A DNA stretch of 64,000 bases, from contig NC_071336.1 of the NCBI RefSeq assembly GCF_027744825.2, positions 24,708,501 through 24,772,500 of the forward strand. Reading direction: 5' to 3'. The notes beneath the pieces are model-generated. The model saw only the letters and a program-made list of their open reading frames with translations, did not search any database and was not told the origin of the DNA. A program made the translations under genes and the position numbers. The DNA comes from Synchiropus splendidus. Lineage: Eukaryota > Chordata > Actinopteri > Syngnathiformes > Callionymidae. This document shows positions 1 through 11,010 of the stretch, in pieces. The stretch's first letter is position 1. Every line of letters starts with the position of its first letter.

Positions 1-349
1 TGAGGCGAGTCTGGGACAGAGCGTGACTTGGTTTATGACTTTGTCACAGCCAAACTGCACAGAAGCGCACATTCAGAGCTGGACACGCACCGGGCACCTC
101 TTCACTTCTGGAGAGACGTCACTCACTCGGCAACCCCTCCCACATGCAGCGGCCACACACATAGATGAACAGCGCACCTGCAGCAGACACTCTACATTCA
201 CTCCTACAAAAGACTATTTTAAGGCTTGGAACGCATTATTTCTTTTTCCATTAATTGTAATGGGAAAAATGGATTCAGATTTCGAACAATTCGCTTCTCG
301 AACGGCCGACTAGAACGGATTGTGGTCGAGAACCGAGGTACCACTGTAT
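1..349 (-). mobile_element. TIR DNA-transposon fragment, copy 1 (cut by window edge)
   Basis: This segment is the reverse complement of the element at 45975-46612, with only scattered differences. It ends at 349 with a terminal motif that reads, on the minus strand, CAGTGGTACCTCGGTTCTCG, directly next to a TA dinucleotide. That is the target preference of Tc1/mariner/pogo-type transposons. The inner part contains the characteristic alternation of ttcgaa and ccgaac blocks. The 96-codon open frame across it is also present in the other copy, but no transposase motif is visible, so it is probably a non-autonomous element. The element runs off the left edge of the window. The superfamily is inferred from the terminus and the TA target only. 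Confidence 0.6.
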
Positions 350-472
350 TATGAAACAGTAACGTGGGATTGATGAGACCATGGGCTAATTTTTAACATA
401 TTACAGCAGACAGTTGGCCCCTGACAGTCAAGGCATTGTTTCATGAAGCCTCATCTACTCTTCACTGCTGGG
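350..472. repeat. Fold-back MITE-like family, degenerate copy A
   Basis: A decayed relic of the family best seen at 30410-30621. The left part has tatgaaacagt. The right part has cattgtttcatgaagcctc followed by atctactcttcactg, matching the family terminus with substitutions. The inner CTCF-like cores are no longer recognisable here. The relic abuts the TIR element that ends at 349. Confidence 0.5.
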
Positions 473-2099
473 TTAAGCTTCATCAGGCCATTGCTAGTGT
501 TGACCCCTGCTGTGCTCATGACAGAAATTTCAGAAAAGGTAGAGCAGGGGACCTCTGCTGAACTAAAAACCTGTATAAATTCCATACATTTTGTCAGTGA
601 ACTGCATCATTGAGAGGGTTTGCTGGAAGGTCTAAGACAATTTCCTGGAATGCAATTTATTGAAAGAGGACGGATGCAGCCAATGGTTTAATGGATTGAG
701 CGGAGACTCAGGGATGGATTCTCTGCATCAGTTCTCCCGGGGAAAGTGAGCCTGCTAAACACAAATACACAGCTATGGAGTTTACTCAACCAATTCAAAT
801 GGACAACACTCTAGCTATTAAAGTCAGAGTTTCCATGCTATGCATGTCGAAGTCCATCCACAAAAAATGGTGTCATGTACATCGCCATTGCTTTACTTTG
901 AGATAAAGAAACACTTTAAAAACCAATGGGACGACCATTCAGTATTTCACTTCTTATTATGATGTGAAATCTGTTTCATCAGCTTCAGTGGAATGAAATT
1001 GGAAAACAAAGAAAGGTTTCTATCTCACCCCCTCAGCTCTATCAGCTGTATATCAATATAAATCTATTATTATTGACTCATTTACGGAGGTTTATGTACC
1101 GTGAAGAACTGTTCTGCTCTCCGCCTCCGATAGTCACTAATTTAAGCGATGGATTAGGACTCCAGGGCAAGGTTGTGCGTCATGGTGTCAAAGCTCAACC
1201 TTGAGTGGGATGATGCTGTGTCCACCTCCAGCAGACCTTCATGAAGTCTCATATTAACATGTAGGACTTGACTTAAAACATGGTTTTAATACTTTTCCGT
1301 GTTGCTGTTGTGCAGCATCAGAGACACATTTGACATTGTGTTCAATGCCATCCACTGTGTTACAGGTTCAACAGATGAAAACTTCTTCATCCTCCGTTGT
1401 TCCAGCCAGTGTTAGGTATGGCTTATCTCCTGCCTTGAGGAGCCTTTTATTGTTCCAGCTAGCCGTCCTTCACCTCTAATACCCGATGATTAGCATGATT
1501 AAGTCTCATCAGCCCAAATCAACAACACCCCCCACTCAAACCGGAGCTCATCAGACATTGATAATCAAATACAGCGTGATGCTTATTTCAAGCCAGTCAC
1601 GCACAATGCATACTAAGCCTTGCAGTGCTTTATCCAGCATATCCACTGTTGCAGAATACTTCAGTTATGGCTCAGTGAAGGTCAAGGGGAGTCGGGGTAC
1701 ATTGGGTGTCACTTCACATGCTTGGTTACACACCGATATCTAGACAGTTTTTTTTTCTTAAAGCTAAAAGCCATAAATGTTTTATTGCATCATTCAAAGT
1801 ATCAAGAAAGTGCTGTAATCCAGGACAAAGTCCAGCCCTGTCTCCCATTTCAGAAAGTAAAGAAGTCCTGAAAAAGAAGCGAGGACCACATACGCACAGA
1901 GAAGGTGGAAAATAATTCTTTCTCACCAGATGAAATATAGATTTATGTCTTTTTCAGCTATGGAATCATCTATATCTGTTTAAGATATTAGATATTTAGC
2001 TTCTGCATTCTTCTCTTTATGCACTCTCAGCCGCATCGACACCTTCCATATGGCTCCATTCCTCCGTTTGCCTTCTGGATATAGGAACGATTGAATGTT
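473..2099. other. Intergenic, no feature recognised
   Basis: Mixed-composition intergenic DNA. Short open frames at 1486-1743 and around 1720-1926 show no recognisable motif or convincing splice context. No tRNA, microsatellite or repeat copy was recognised. Confidence 0.5.
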
Positions 2100-2520
2100 A
2101 TGACTGCCAACCCCCAACAGTCTCTTGCCTGAAGCGTCATGTCATCCAATGAGCTGACTCGTTGGAGGCCCAGAGCCGTAAGGGCCTCATTTAAAAACGC
2201 TGCGTACGGACAAAAGGAGACATATGCGCCTTGTACACAACGTTTGGGATCTATGAAAACACAAGCTGATCGTGAGAGTTTGCGTACACACACAGCAGCA
2301 CTGACCCTGCTGTACGTACTAGGTGCATAGTGTGCTGCACAACATGACACCACTGTTGCACCTGTCGTCAACCATCGTCTACACATGCACCAACTGCGCC
2401 TGCTGTGCACCGCCATCTGGAAGCATTGTGACACAAGTATTCACAAGTTGTATTAGTGTCTCACTGATGTCTCTCAGGGCACTTTTGAAGTCCCACAATT
2501 CCTTGGCCACCTCGTAATTG
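2100..2520 (-). mobile_element. PIF/Harbinger-like transposon remnant
   Basis: At 2182 the sequence reads TAA followed by gggcctcatttaaaaac and then a gcgtacg block. This resembles the terminal repeat of fish PIF/Harbinger elements next to their 3-bp TWA target. Further in there are more gcgtacac-type blocks. On the minus strand the 2390-2510 part reads as a short piece with ELWDFKSALRDISETLIQLV, which has the look of the C-terminal tail of a Myb-like accessory protein. That last point is weak and rests on composition. The second terminus was not found, so the copy is truncated or rearranged. The 135-codon minus-strand open frame (2027-2434) mixes element and flank and is not taken as a gene. 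Confidence 0.4.
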
Positions 2521-2784
2521 CAGCACCACAGACTCATCTGGACCATCCCGGGACGAAAGAGAAATATTCAACTTAAACTACAGGGGGGAGTCAGAAAAGT
2601 TCCAGGACTGGTGCCTCAAAAAATATATTTCTCAACCAAACTTCAAATGAAAGCGCTTCCCCTTCAAAATTTCCTCTTGGAGTATGTAAGTGTGATCTTA
2701 GTTTTGTGCAGCTATCAAGCTTTTTTGACATGGTTCTGAATATGGTAATTTTCTCACGGTCTGAATCCAGCGTTTTACACAACA

Positions 2785-3126
2785 ACGCAGCGTTTTATCT
2801 TAAAGTGCTGTCTGCAGCTCCGCCAACAGAGCCGATCTCCTCAAGGACCAGAGACGTGAAGCAGCAGCTGACACCGGCTGTGGTGTCAGAACTTTGGACA
2901 CACCGCACATTTTGAGCACTTTAATGTCTGTTTGTTTCATGAGTCAGTGCCCATGCTGGACCCCGTTTTCAAAACTAGTTTAGAAGTGATCCTCATGCAT
3001 TTTCAAGCCGGGTGCACCACTGACCTTTCTACGGTGCAGACATCACTACTGCACTCACAGCTTATGTATGAACAAGATCTGTTTTCCTTCATAAATTTAG
3101 TGCTTTATAGTCCGGAATTTATGGTA
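2785..3126 (+). mobile_element. DNA-transposon-like repeat with 'tatagtccgg' end, copy 1
   Basis: Positions 2793-3064 align well with 35613-35880. Both contain ccatgctggaccc, gttttcaaaactagtttag and tgacctttctacgg blocks in the same order. Copy 1 continues to tttatagtccggaatttatg at about 3102-3122, a terminal motif seen in a widespread vertebrate DNA-transposon family whose inner part has gcggcttata blocks. Copy 2 preserves that opposite, gcggcttata end instead. No protein-coding remnant was seen, so it is non-autonomous or decayed. Confidence 0.5.
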
Positions 3127-6100
3127 CAAGACCTCTGTTTCTGTTAAAGCTACTTGACGTTTCTGGTACAGTTAGACCCATCAAACAAAATCATAGAATC
3201 ACCTGATGATCCAGGCTCCAGGCCTAGTCACCTCGCATCTAAGAGCAATTCGATTGGTTGTTATCTAGGTCACTACTTAAAAACTGATACATGCATGGAA
3301 CTTGGCATTTATGAATATGAATGTTTCATACAAGAGTTGATGGAAACGATAAGTTCAGGACCTACTTGCACGCCAGGGCACAGGTTTAACTAGGACCATA
3401 TGTTTGTCATTTGACTTCACTCAATGACGGTGGACACACAATGCTCCTCTCCTCCCTGGGTGAATGTGTCAACCTCATCTCTCCCTGTTCTACTAAAATA
3501 TTCATGAATTATTTGATCAAAAAACAAATCTGACACCTGCAGATTATTGCGATATTGGACTCCCATGAATTGTATCACATATAGAAGAAAACCACCCACA
3601 AAAAAAAAAAAAAAACAAACTCTGACAACTGTCTTCATTTGTTCCCCATGTCTTTCCTTACTAGACCTCTTGCTAGTGCGCTATTTGTAGACCTTGTATA
3701 AGTTATTGAGACGGCTAAAAAAAGTAGGCTTTAGAATACGCCTGCCTCCGATATTAAATTCTTCCAATCTAATTCACCGTCACCAACTCCTACCTCTGCC
3801 CTTAGGATTATTATTCTTCCATCCATTTGGGAGGAGGAGATGAAACATATTCCATTATGTCTGTTTCATGTGTGCTCGCCGAGTGTGGAAGGAATGTAAA
3901 TTCAGGTCACACACGTGCCCGAGGTAATATCACATCCATTCCTCTGCCTAAGAACAATTGTAGAAAGCAGCGCCTAATTTAGAGGCCTTGGTTGATCTTG
4001 ACCTTTTTATCCCCTTATTTTACATGGTTTTATGAGATTCCATCTGCAATTTCGGCAGGTAAACAGAGCGAAAGGCAATCAACTCGTGCAACTGATATGG
4101 AGATGAGATGTGGCTGGTGGGTCTCTGTGGGGCATGGGTGAGATTGAGGGCTCGTCTTTGAGAAAGCATTTCAAGTGTTGATGTATTTTCTCCTCTCTCT
4201 TCTCTTTTCCCGTCTGCATGCATTGATCTCCAAGAAAGACAGATCAACCCACGCAAATGAAGTGCACAATGACTGACATTTAGCCGAGCAAACTAGGCTT
4301 TGAATCAGCCGCTCATTCTTTCTCGAAGGCTGCTGCATTACGGATGGTTATCTCAGCACACATCTGTTTCCCAGAATCTTTTAAGTACACATAAATGCAA
4401 ATATATATGGACATAAAATCCACTTTTTGTTTGTGATATAACCATGCGCGTTTGCATTGATGCTGGTCTGCAGCTACGTGAGCATACGTGACCAAGTTCT
4501 TCGTATCTACATTCATATTACTATGATTTTTTTTTTTTCATGTCTACCCTCCGTGAAACACAAAAAGGATTGGCCGTAAAATGCAATGTACTTCACATTG
4601 CATTTGTTGACACTCACAATTGCAGGGTCTTCTTCTCAGGGCACCTAATGGAGTCCACAACTTCAAGATACACTGGGCTGAGCAACAAGTAATGTGTGAC
4701 ACAAATCGCCCTTCCATGCTTCCAAAGGACGAGGTGAAAGTACTGTTTTTCATTGATGTGGCTGGATGACACACTATGATCAAAAAGGTTAGCGCTGAAA
4801 TAGAACACGAGTGGGTTCACTAATAACACACAAACAAACGGCTGATCTCCCATGCCATCGAGGCACAGGAGAGAAAGTGTGCGCTCGGGCAAATGACTGG
4901 GGAGCGTTTAACAAAGCGAAAGTCCTACACTATTATTAACTGCAGGGACGAGAGACAATTCACGCAGGAAGGGTTACTCACCGGTGCTATACGTAACTAT
5001 CACAACACAATCAGGGCTACTGAATGTGGGAAATACTCTAAATAAAAAGTGTTACTTTCAGTACACATATAATGCACTTTAATTCTATGATCGTATACAT
5101 GACTCACGGGTTTTGGACTCCACTTAAAAACTGTTTTCGTGAACGCATTTCACCGGAGTGCTGGACGAACCAAGCAAAAATAGGCAATTCAGAGAATATT
5201 TACAAAGAGTATTATTCACTCTTTATAATACAGAAAGCAATGTATGTGCGACTAAACAGGTTCTGACTTCTGAGTATTATTTTGGGGGCTAAATTGTTTC
5301 AGTGATTGAGAGCCTGCTTTATCACAGACCTGCTCAGATGCAGCAGGAGAAAGGCACCGTGGGAGCTGGATTAAATAACCAATATCCAACTACTTTCACT
5401 GCAGTTTTACAGCCCAGGACGACCATCCATCGCATAGATGGATATATACTGAGCAGCAGTTAGTAGAGAGCGCTGACATGTGAGCTGAAGGCTGCCACTT
5501 CTCTCAAAATCAGCGTAAAACTTTAGCAAAAGAGGCTTTTGTCAGGCCACACTTGACGTTCATCTGGCCTTTCTAGCCAAGTGACTAAATATTTATCCAT
5601 GTTAATGACACCGCCAAAATGGCACTGTGGCATGGTAGCTGGCTGTGAATCCAGTGTCCTTGGTTTACATTTGACAATAGTTGGTGTTTGAAATAAAGTT
5701 TGTCACGAGTATTAAACTTGTGTAGAACAGTGTCTGCCATCATATTGTGCGGAAAAATGTATATATATCATGGGCAGAAATGTCTAAATTTAATATTGTT
5801 TTATTTATTTATTTATTTTAGTTGAAGGGTTTAAATGATAGTAACCCCCACAATAAATGATATTAAATAAAGTATAGAATAGAAAAACAGGTGAGGAGTA
5901 AATAAAAAAAAAGTAAAATAAAAATGTAAGCACTGAGACTCAATAAATCTATTATGCTCATTTGAATTGGGCGATTGCAATTCTATTTCAACATTAAAAA
6001 AGAAGTTTTACATCAAATAATTAAATGAATATAGATTAGTTAAATTTAGTGAAAATCTCAAGATGACAGGATATAATGTGCTTCTGAGGACATTTCCATT

Positions 6101-7189
6101 CAATATATGTTAGTTATTTGGTGTGGAGTAAAGTCCAGATCAAACTGTGCTACTGACTAAAGTAAAAAAAAAATGGTTACGCGACAATGTGACATTTTAA
6201 CGTACATGGATAAACTCAATGCTATATTGAATGTATATGATTCTGATAAACTGCTCATGTAAAACGTGTTTCATGATCAAAATAGGGAAGGGCACTTCCA
6301 GATGTCTTTCATCTTTTATGTCCACATTCTCACTCTTGCACAGGCCCCCTCTGTAAGAATGACAGTATGTGGTGACATGAGGCACCACTGATCCTTCTGA
6401 CGGCCGCCACATCTGAATTAATGACTGTGAGTGAGATCATGTGGCGAGTGAACATGTTCCCACTCTATTATCTCATTTTTTCCCCCCAACTATCCCTTTG
6501 AGTGGGGTTCAAACACAATGCCACCCACTCTTTCAACAGTGCATTATGCACTGTTTCACGACATATATTTAATTATTACTGCGTCTTTCCAGATAAAAAC
6601 GAATTGCAAATTGGCATTATAAATATTGCAGCAGATGAGGTGTGTCTTAATGGAAAAGAGACAATCAAAGCAGGCTTTGTAGCTCCTTGTACGGCGTTCT
6701 CTAGGTATCCCGCTCTGTGTTCTCAAATTATAAAGTCATAATAATGATCAGTCATCCTTTTCGCTGGGCCCCACCTGATGCTCTGTGTAGCTCCGCACCA
6801 TTCGCATGCAGAGACAGTTGCCTGCTGAGGCAGATATAATCAGTACCTTCAGGCAAACACCACGCAGCTCAAGTCCCACAAGGGCTTTTTTCCAAAGCAT
6901 GAAGGAAATTGTTAAAGACTCAGTGGTAACGTAGTTCAACCAGTGAATCCATTATGCTTTTAAACACTTTGTGAACCCACATATGGACAATAACGACGAC
7001 TGGAACAGAGACATTTCTCAGGGTGCTTTTGCTCCTGGGAAAGACTAGAACCAGTTCACCATCACTGATAGCTTATACATGATGAATGCAGAAAAAAAAA
7101 GAAAAAAATCACGTTTGATGCAGACTTTATGGCTACTCAAGGTTGGCCACCCAAGTGCAAAGTGTACTGGTCGACAGAAGGCTCGGAGA
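3127..7189. other. Intergenic, no gene recognised
   Basis: Unique-looking intergenic DNA. It holds a poly-A run near 3600-3615, a poly-T run near 4528, a (TTTA)n stretch at about 5796-5820 and an A/T-rich patch at 5840-6180. Short open frames (for example 4614-4892 minus, 6502-6741 plus) have no domain motif and no paired splice sites. Confidence 0.5.
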
Positions 7190-7835
7190 CGAGAGTAATT
7201 TAGGAATTTAATAAACAATGACGAGATAATGTAGAGACGAAGTATGGAGAACAAAAGGCGCCGGGAATTACACGTAAGGGCTGGGGAAGAACCTGAAACA
7301 GAAAGAAGGCGAATTAGAATCAAGCCTAAATAACACACTCGGAGATAAGCTCACGAGGCCCAATAAACGAAAAGCGCTCGGTGGTGGAAAACACACACCC
7401 ACAAGATATAATGGATATAACTATGTCAATGAGAAATGAAAAGTGAGATCTCCAAAACGCTCACATGAGGGTAAAATAGCGAAGGAGGAAAGTGAAACAG
7501 AAACGGAGCGAGGAAGAACGTGGAACTAAGAAAGTGGCTGAAATGGAATTCGAGCGCACACAGGATTTAGAAAATTCAAGGGAGTGCAACGAGAGAGTGT
7601 TAGTCTTGGAAGAGTTTACCATGTGGAACGCGAAGAGACCATCTGGCGGAACAAGATGGCGTCGAGGCGTTGATATCCGTGGAAGGCTTGATTATCAAAA
7701 GCACACAAGCTGCGCCGCTCGGAAACCTGGAGTTAAAGAAGAAAAAAGAAACGCAGGAACAACCCAGAGTAAACAAAATAAAAGCATGAGAAAACACGGA
7801 ACAGACAAACAAAGTGCGAACTTGAGACTTTAAAT
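7190..7835 (-). repeat. Possible dispersed repeat, copy 1 of 3
   Basis: A purine-rich tract on the plus strand. Part of it (aggccca, then cggtggtgg or cggtggcg, then cacac blocks near 7351-7405) lines up loosely with 43330-43370. The cluster aacaaaataaaag near 7770 recurs near 43588. The minus strand is T-rich like 59665-60165. This suggests an old interspersed element seen three times in the window, but alignment is poor by eye. The 113-codon plus-strand open frame at 7492-7833 is charged (Lys, Arg, Glu rich) because of the purine bias and shows no domain. Confidence 0.3.
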
Positions 7836-10800
7836 GGCTGTATGTTGCATCAAAGGTAGTAACTTTCATCACTGCATCATATGAGTAATATATAATAATA
7901 CATACCCCAACCGTCAACTGTCACTCTTGTTTCCATGCCGACTGGATAGCTCTCCAGTCAATGACCCTCAGTCCAGCATTACTGTGCCGGCGTGGAATTG
8001 ATTTTTCGGAGACAGTCCTGTAGTGATTGTTTAAGGATGACCCATGCATTACGTGACATCATCAGCAAGTGACACATTTTCTAGGCCATCAAGTGACCTC
8101 TTAAAAAGGGGGCAGCGTTGGCTGAAACCACACCAGGTCATCGCAGCCTGCTACCGATGATACAGCACCATGCTCAGCTACTATAGACTCATGAGCAGGG
8201 CCACAGATCTACGACAAAACCTGATCATCTTTCACATCATGTGTCCATCGTTCATGGATCCAGCACCGCGACAGTCTGAGGCTACAGTGCACTGACGGCT
8301 CATGAATCAATTCACCCCACTAAAAGTGCGGTTGATTGGCATTCAGCCAGCATTTTACCACTTGAAGGAAAGGGGAGGTCTCCGCCTGATTTACCACCGT
8401 GAGCCCTCATAGGTTCATTGACCTTAATATATCAGCGCTGTTGAAGAAGTGAAACGATGACTTCGACAGTTTCCAGCTCACCAGAGTTCAGTTTGATTTT
8501 CAGGTTAAGTAAAACAGTGCGCTTCATACCTATTTTCATCATAATCTGTTGGAGGGTTTATTCATGCTGAAGATCCTGTTTGACAAGATGCATTTGCCCA
8601 AGGACGCAAATTTAAAACAGTGCAGTCTTCAAAATGAAGAATAAGTTCTTTGAGGGAAGCCTAGTTTTAGAGTATATACACGTCGATGGATCTGTAGGTC
8701 GAACGTCTTGTGGCCGTGCAATGGAATCCAAAATCATATTCCCCCCCATTTTCCAATAATCGCTGTCTGAATATCTGAATACTGATTTATTACGCTTCCT
8801 GCTCAGCAAGCGCTCCAGTGGTATAATCTGGGAAGCGCATCAAAAGTCGTACAAATATGCTCCTTATCACATAACAAATCAACCAGATCATGTAATAAGA
8901 GCCTCAATTGTAGTGTGGTCCATTTAGGGTTTAATGGCGAGCAGCAACCAGACTATTATCCTTCCACGGATTCGGAGTGTGCTGCCTGATCTCAATTAAA
9001 ATATCCAGAGTCGACTGACAGAGCGGCTCTCTGTTCGTCGTGCTGGCAATTTATGATCTAAGTTGGAGCTGTTATTTATACGAATCACTTCAACTGAAGC
9101 CAGGTACGTGGAGCTTCATTGCTCCTCTTCAGGACGATAGTGGTATTAATAACCGGGACGACGGAGGAAACCTTGTCGAATTTAGTTTTGAAATACATTT
9201 TTTTTACACGAAAAACAAAAACAAAAAGGCCACTGAAAGAGAATCCAAATTTCAATAAGTCTGATAATGACAAATTCAATAAGTGCAACCACAAACCCAA
9301 ACTAAGAGTTGCAATAACTATCACTTCAGGGTTTCCGCTATACTTCTGCTACATGTGGCGCATAGCCACTACTTAAGTAAATGCCATCAGAAAAATGATT
9401 TATTTTAAAAGATGAAACCTCATGTGATCAAACGTATTAAAACAAAGTGGAAATATCGAAACAAGCGAGTAACGTGTAAGGCATGATGGAGGTGGATATG
9501 ATTATGGTGGTTTATAATGTAAAAATCTCAAAAGAAACCACACACTGACTGAAGTCCATTTCTCACAGAACTCAACTTGTGTATTCCGGCTGGACATATG
9601 AAGAGACGGACAGCGTGAGGAAGACTGCAGGTTGGACAGAGATTTACTCCTCATAATTAAAAACTCGTGTCTCTAGTGTCACCGATTCAGAAACTACTTT
9701 CTACTTTCCTTTCTTTGCCATTGAACACATTGCACTTTGTTAGTCTTTACTGACATTGTATGCTAAACATCACGGATAATGTGACTAAAATCTCATTTTT
9801 ACATTACCAACTGTGCCGTGACAAAACTAACGGTAACAGGGTTTATATCAGAGAAGAGCCGTTCCTTTGCAAATCTGTGGAAAGTTTTTGGTTTTGTATT
9901 GCTTGGTTTGTTTGATCTATTTTTGATTTTTTTAAAACCCTCAATAGACACTACTGTCCTCTTTCTCAACCCTACAACTGCCAAGTCAACCAAAGAAACC
10001 CAATTTTTGTAACTCATAGTAAGGAGGTCAGAACTTCACCCACACTATTGGAGCCATTTCAATGACCTGGACAAAAACAAAACTTTAAAAAAAGCTTTAA
10101 AAAAATCTAAATAAAATAAATGAATTAGATTATAAAATAATAGTAATATATAATTAAAAAAGAATATAATACAACGATAACATATGAAGTTATTTTAGAA
10201 GCGTGTACCGAAGTGATGGTAGCACTTCAGGTGAGCTCGCAAAAACGCCAGTAACCCCTGATCTAATGTAAGGTAGGTGCTTTAAATGAGGCTGACGTAC
10301 GTGAGCGACATGATTCCAAAAATATCAAAAATCACCAGCATTTTTTTTAAAAAACATCAACCTTCAACCGTCCCACCAAGATATTGAAAGCAACCGTTGA
10401 GTTTGATCCACACAGCAAGGCTTCTCCTCAGCTTTTCTACCCAGACACATTTGTGTGAAAGATTACGGACGTGCTGGTTATCTGTCAGAATATTCATGTT
10501 AACAGGAGTCTTTGATGGAGGTGATGACATATCATCCAAAAAAAAAACACTCAGACGACCAGATGAAATGTGGAGGTGAGGAGGGATCACGCTGTTATAT
10601 GTCACACGCTCTTGCTGTGAAGTCTCGGTTAAGCAGAGAAACATCTTGTTTCACTGATGTACCACAATCAACAAGGACGAATGGGACAGGTGATAAACAA
10701 TCTGCACTCTTGCATCCTGCTGTGGCGACCCTGCAGCTCGCGTTGCTCCGAATCCAAAACCTCAATGACAGGTTTAAAACCCCAAACCTACGAACATGGA

Positions 10801-10929
10801 TTATTTATTTTTTCTCATTCTTATTTTCATTTTAATAGAGTTCTCTATACACACAGCCTCTCCTTACTAAGTGAAGGAAGTTTGTTTATTTCTGGCAAGC
10901 AACATTGGTACAAAATGTAAGCGGCCTTA
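7836..10929. other. Intergenic, no gene recognised
   Basis: Intergenic DNA with A/T-rich patches (10080-10200). A CAG/GTGAGC donor-like site lies at 10230 after a tttattttag acceptor-like site, enclosing only about 32 bases. I regard this as chance. No repeat family from elsewhere in the window was recognised here. Confidence 0.5.
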
Positions 10930-11010
10930 AGCCTGAAATCTGGTATTATGAATTTGCATGAGCCTAAAAGCACTAATTGTCTTACATTTTCATTTGCTAA
11001 ATGCTTGGGG
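10930..11010. promoter_or_regulatory. Candidate conserved noncoding element (POU/homeodomain sites)
   Basis: An isolated patch contains a perfect octamer ATTTGCAT at 10952-10959, a CTAATTG homeodomain core at about 10973-10979 and a second atttgc at 10991. The complexity is high and no repeat is visible. Such clusters are common in developmental enhancers of fish gene deserts, but conservation cannot be judged here. Confidence 0.18.

Noticed and set aside
7492..7833. 113-codon charged open frame
   Set aside because: Explained by purine-rich sequence lacking stop codons. No motif and no second copy of the frame.
10199..10235. Possible 32-base microexon with CAG/GTGAGC donor
   Set aside because: Too short to judge, with no neighbouring exon in phase.
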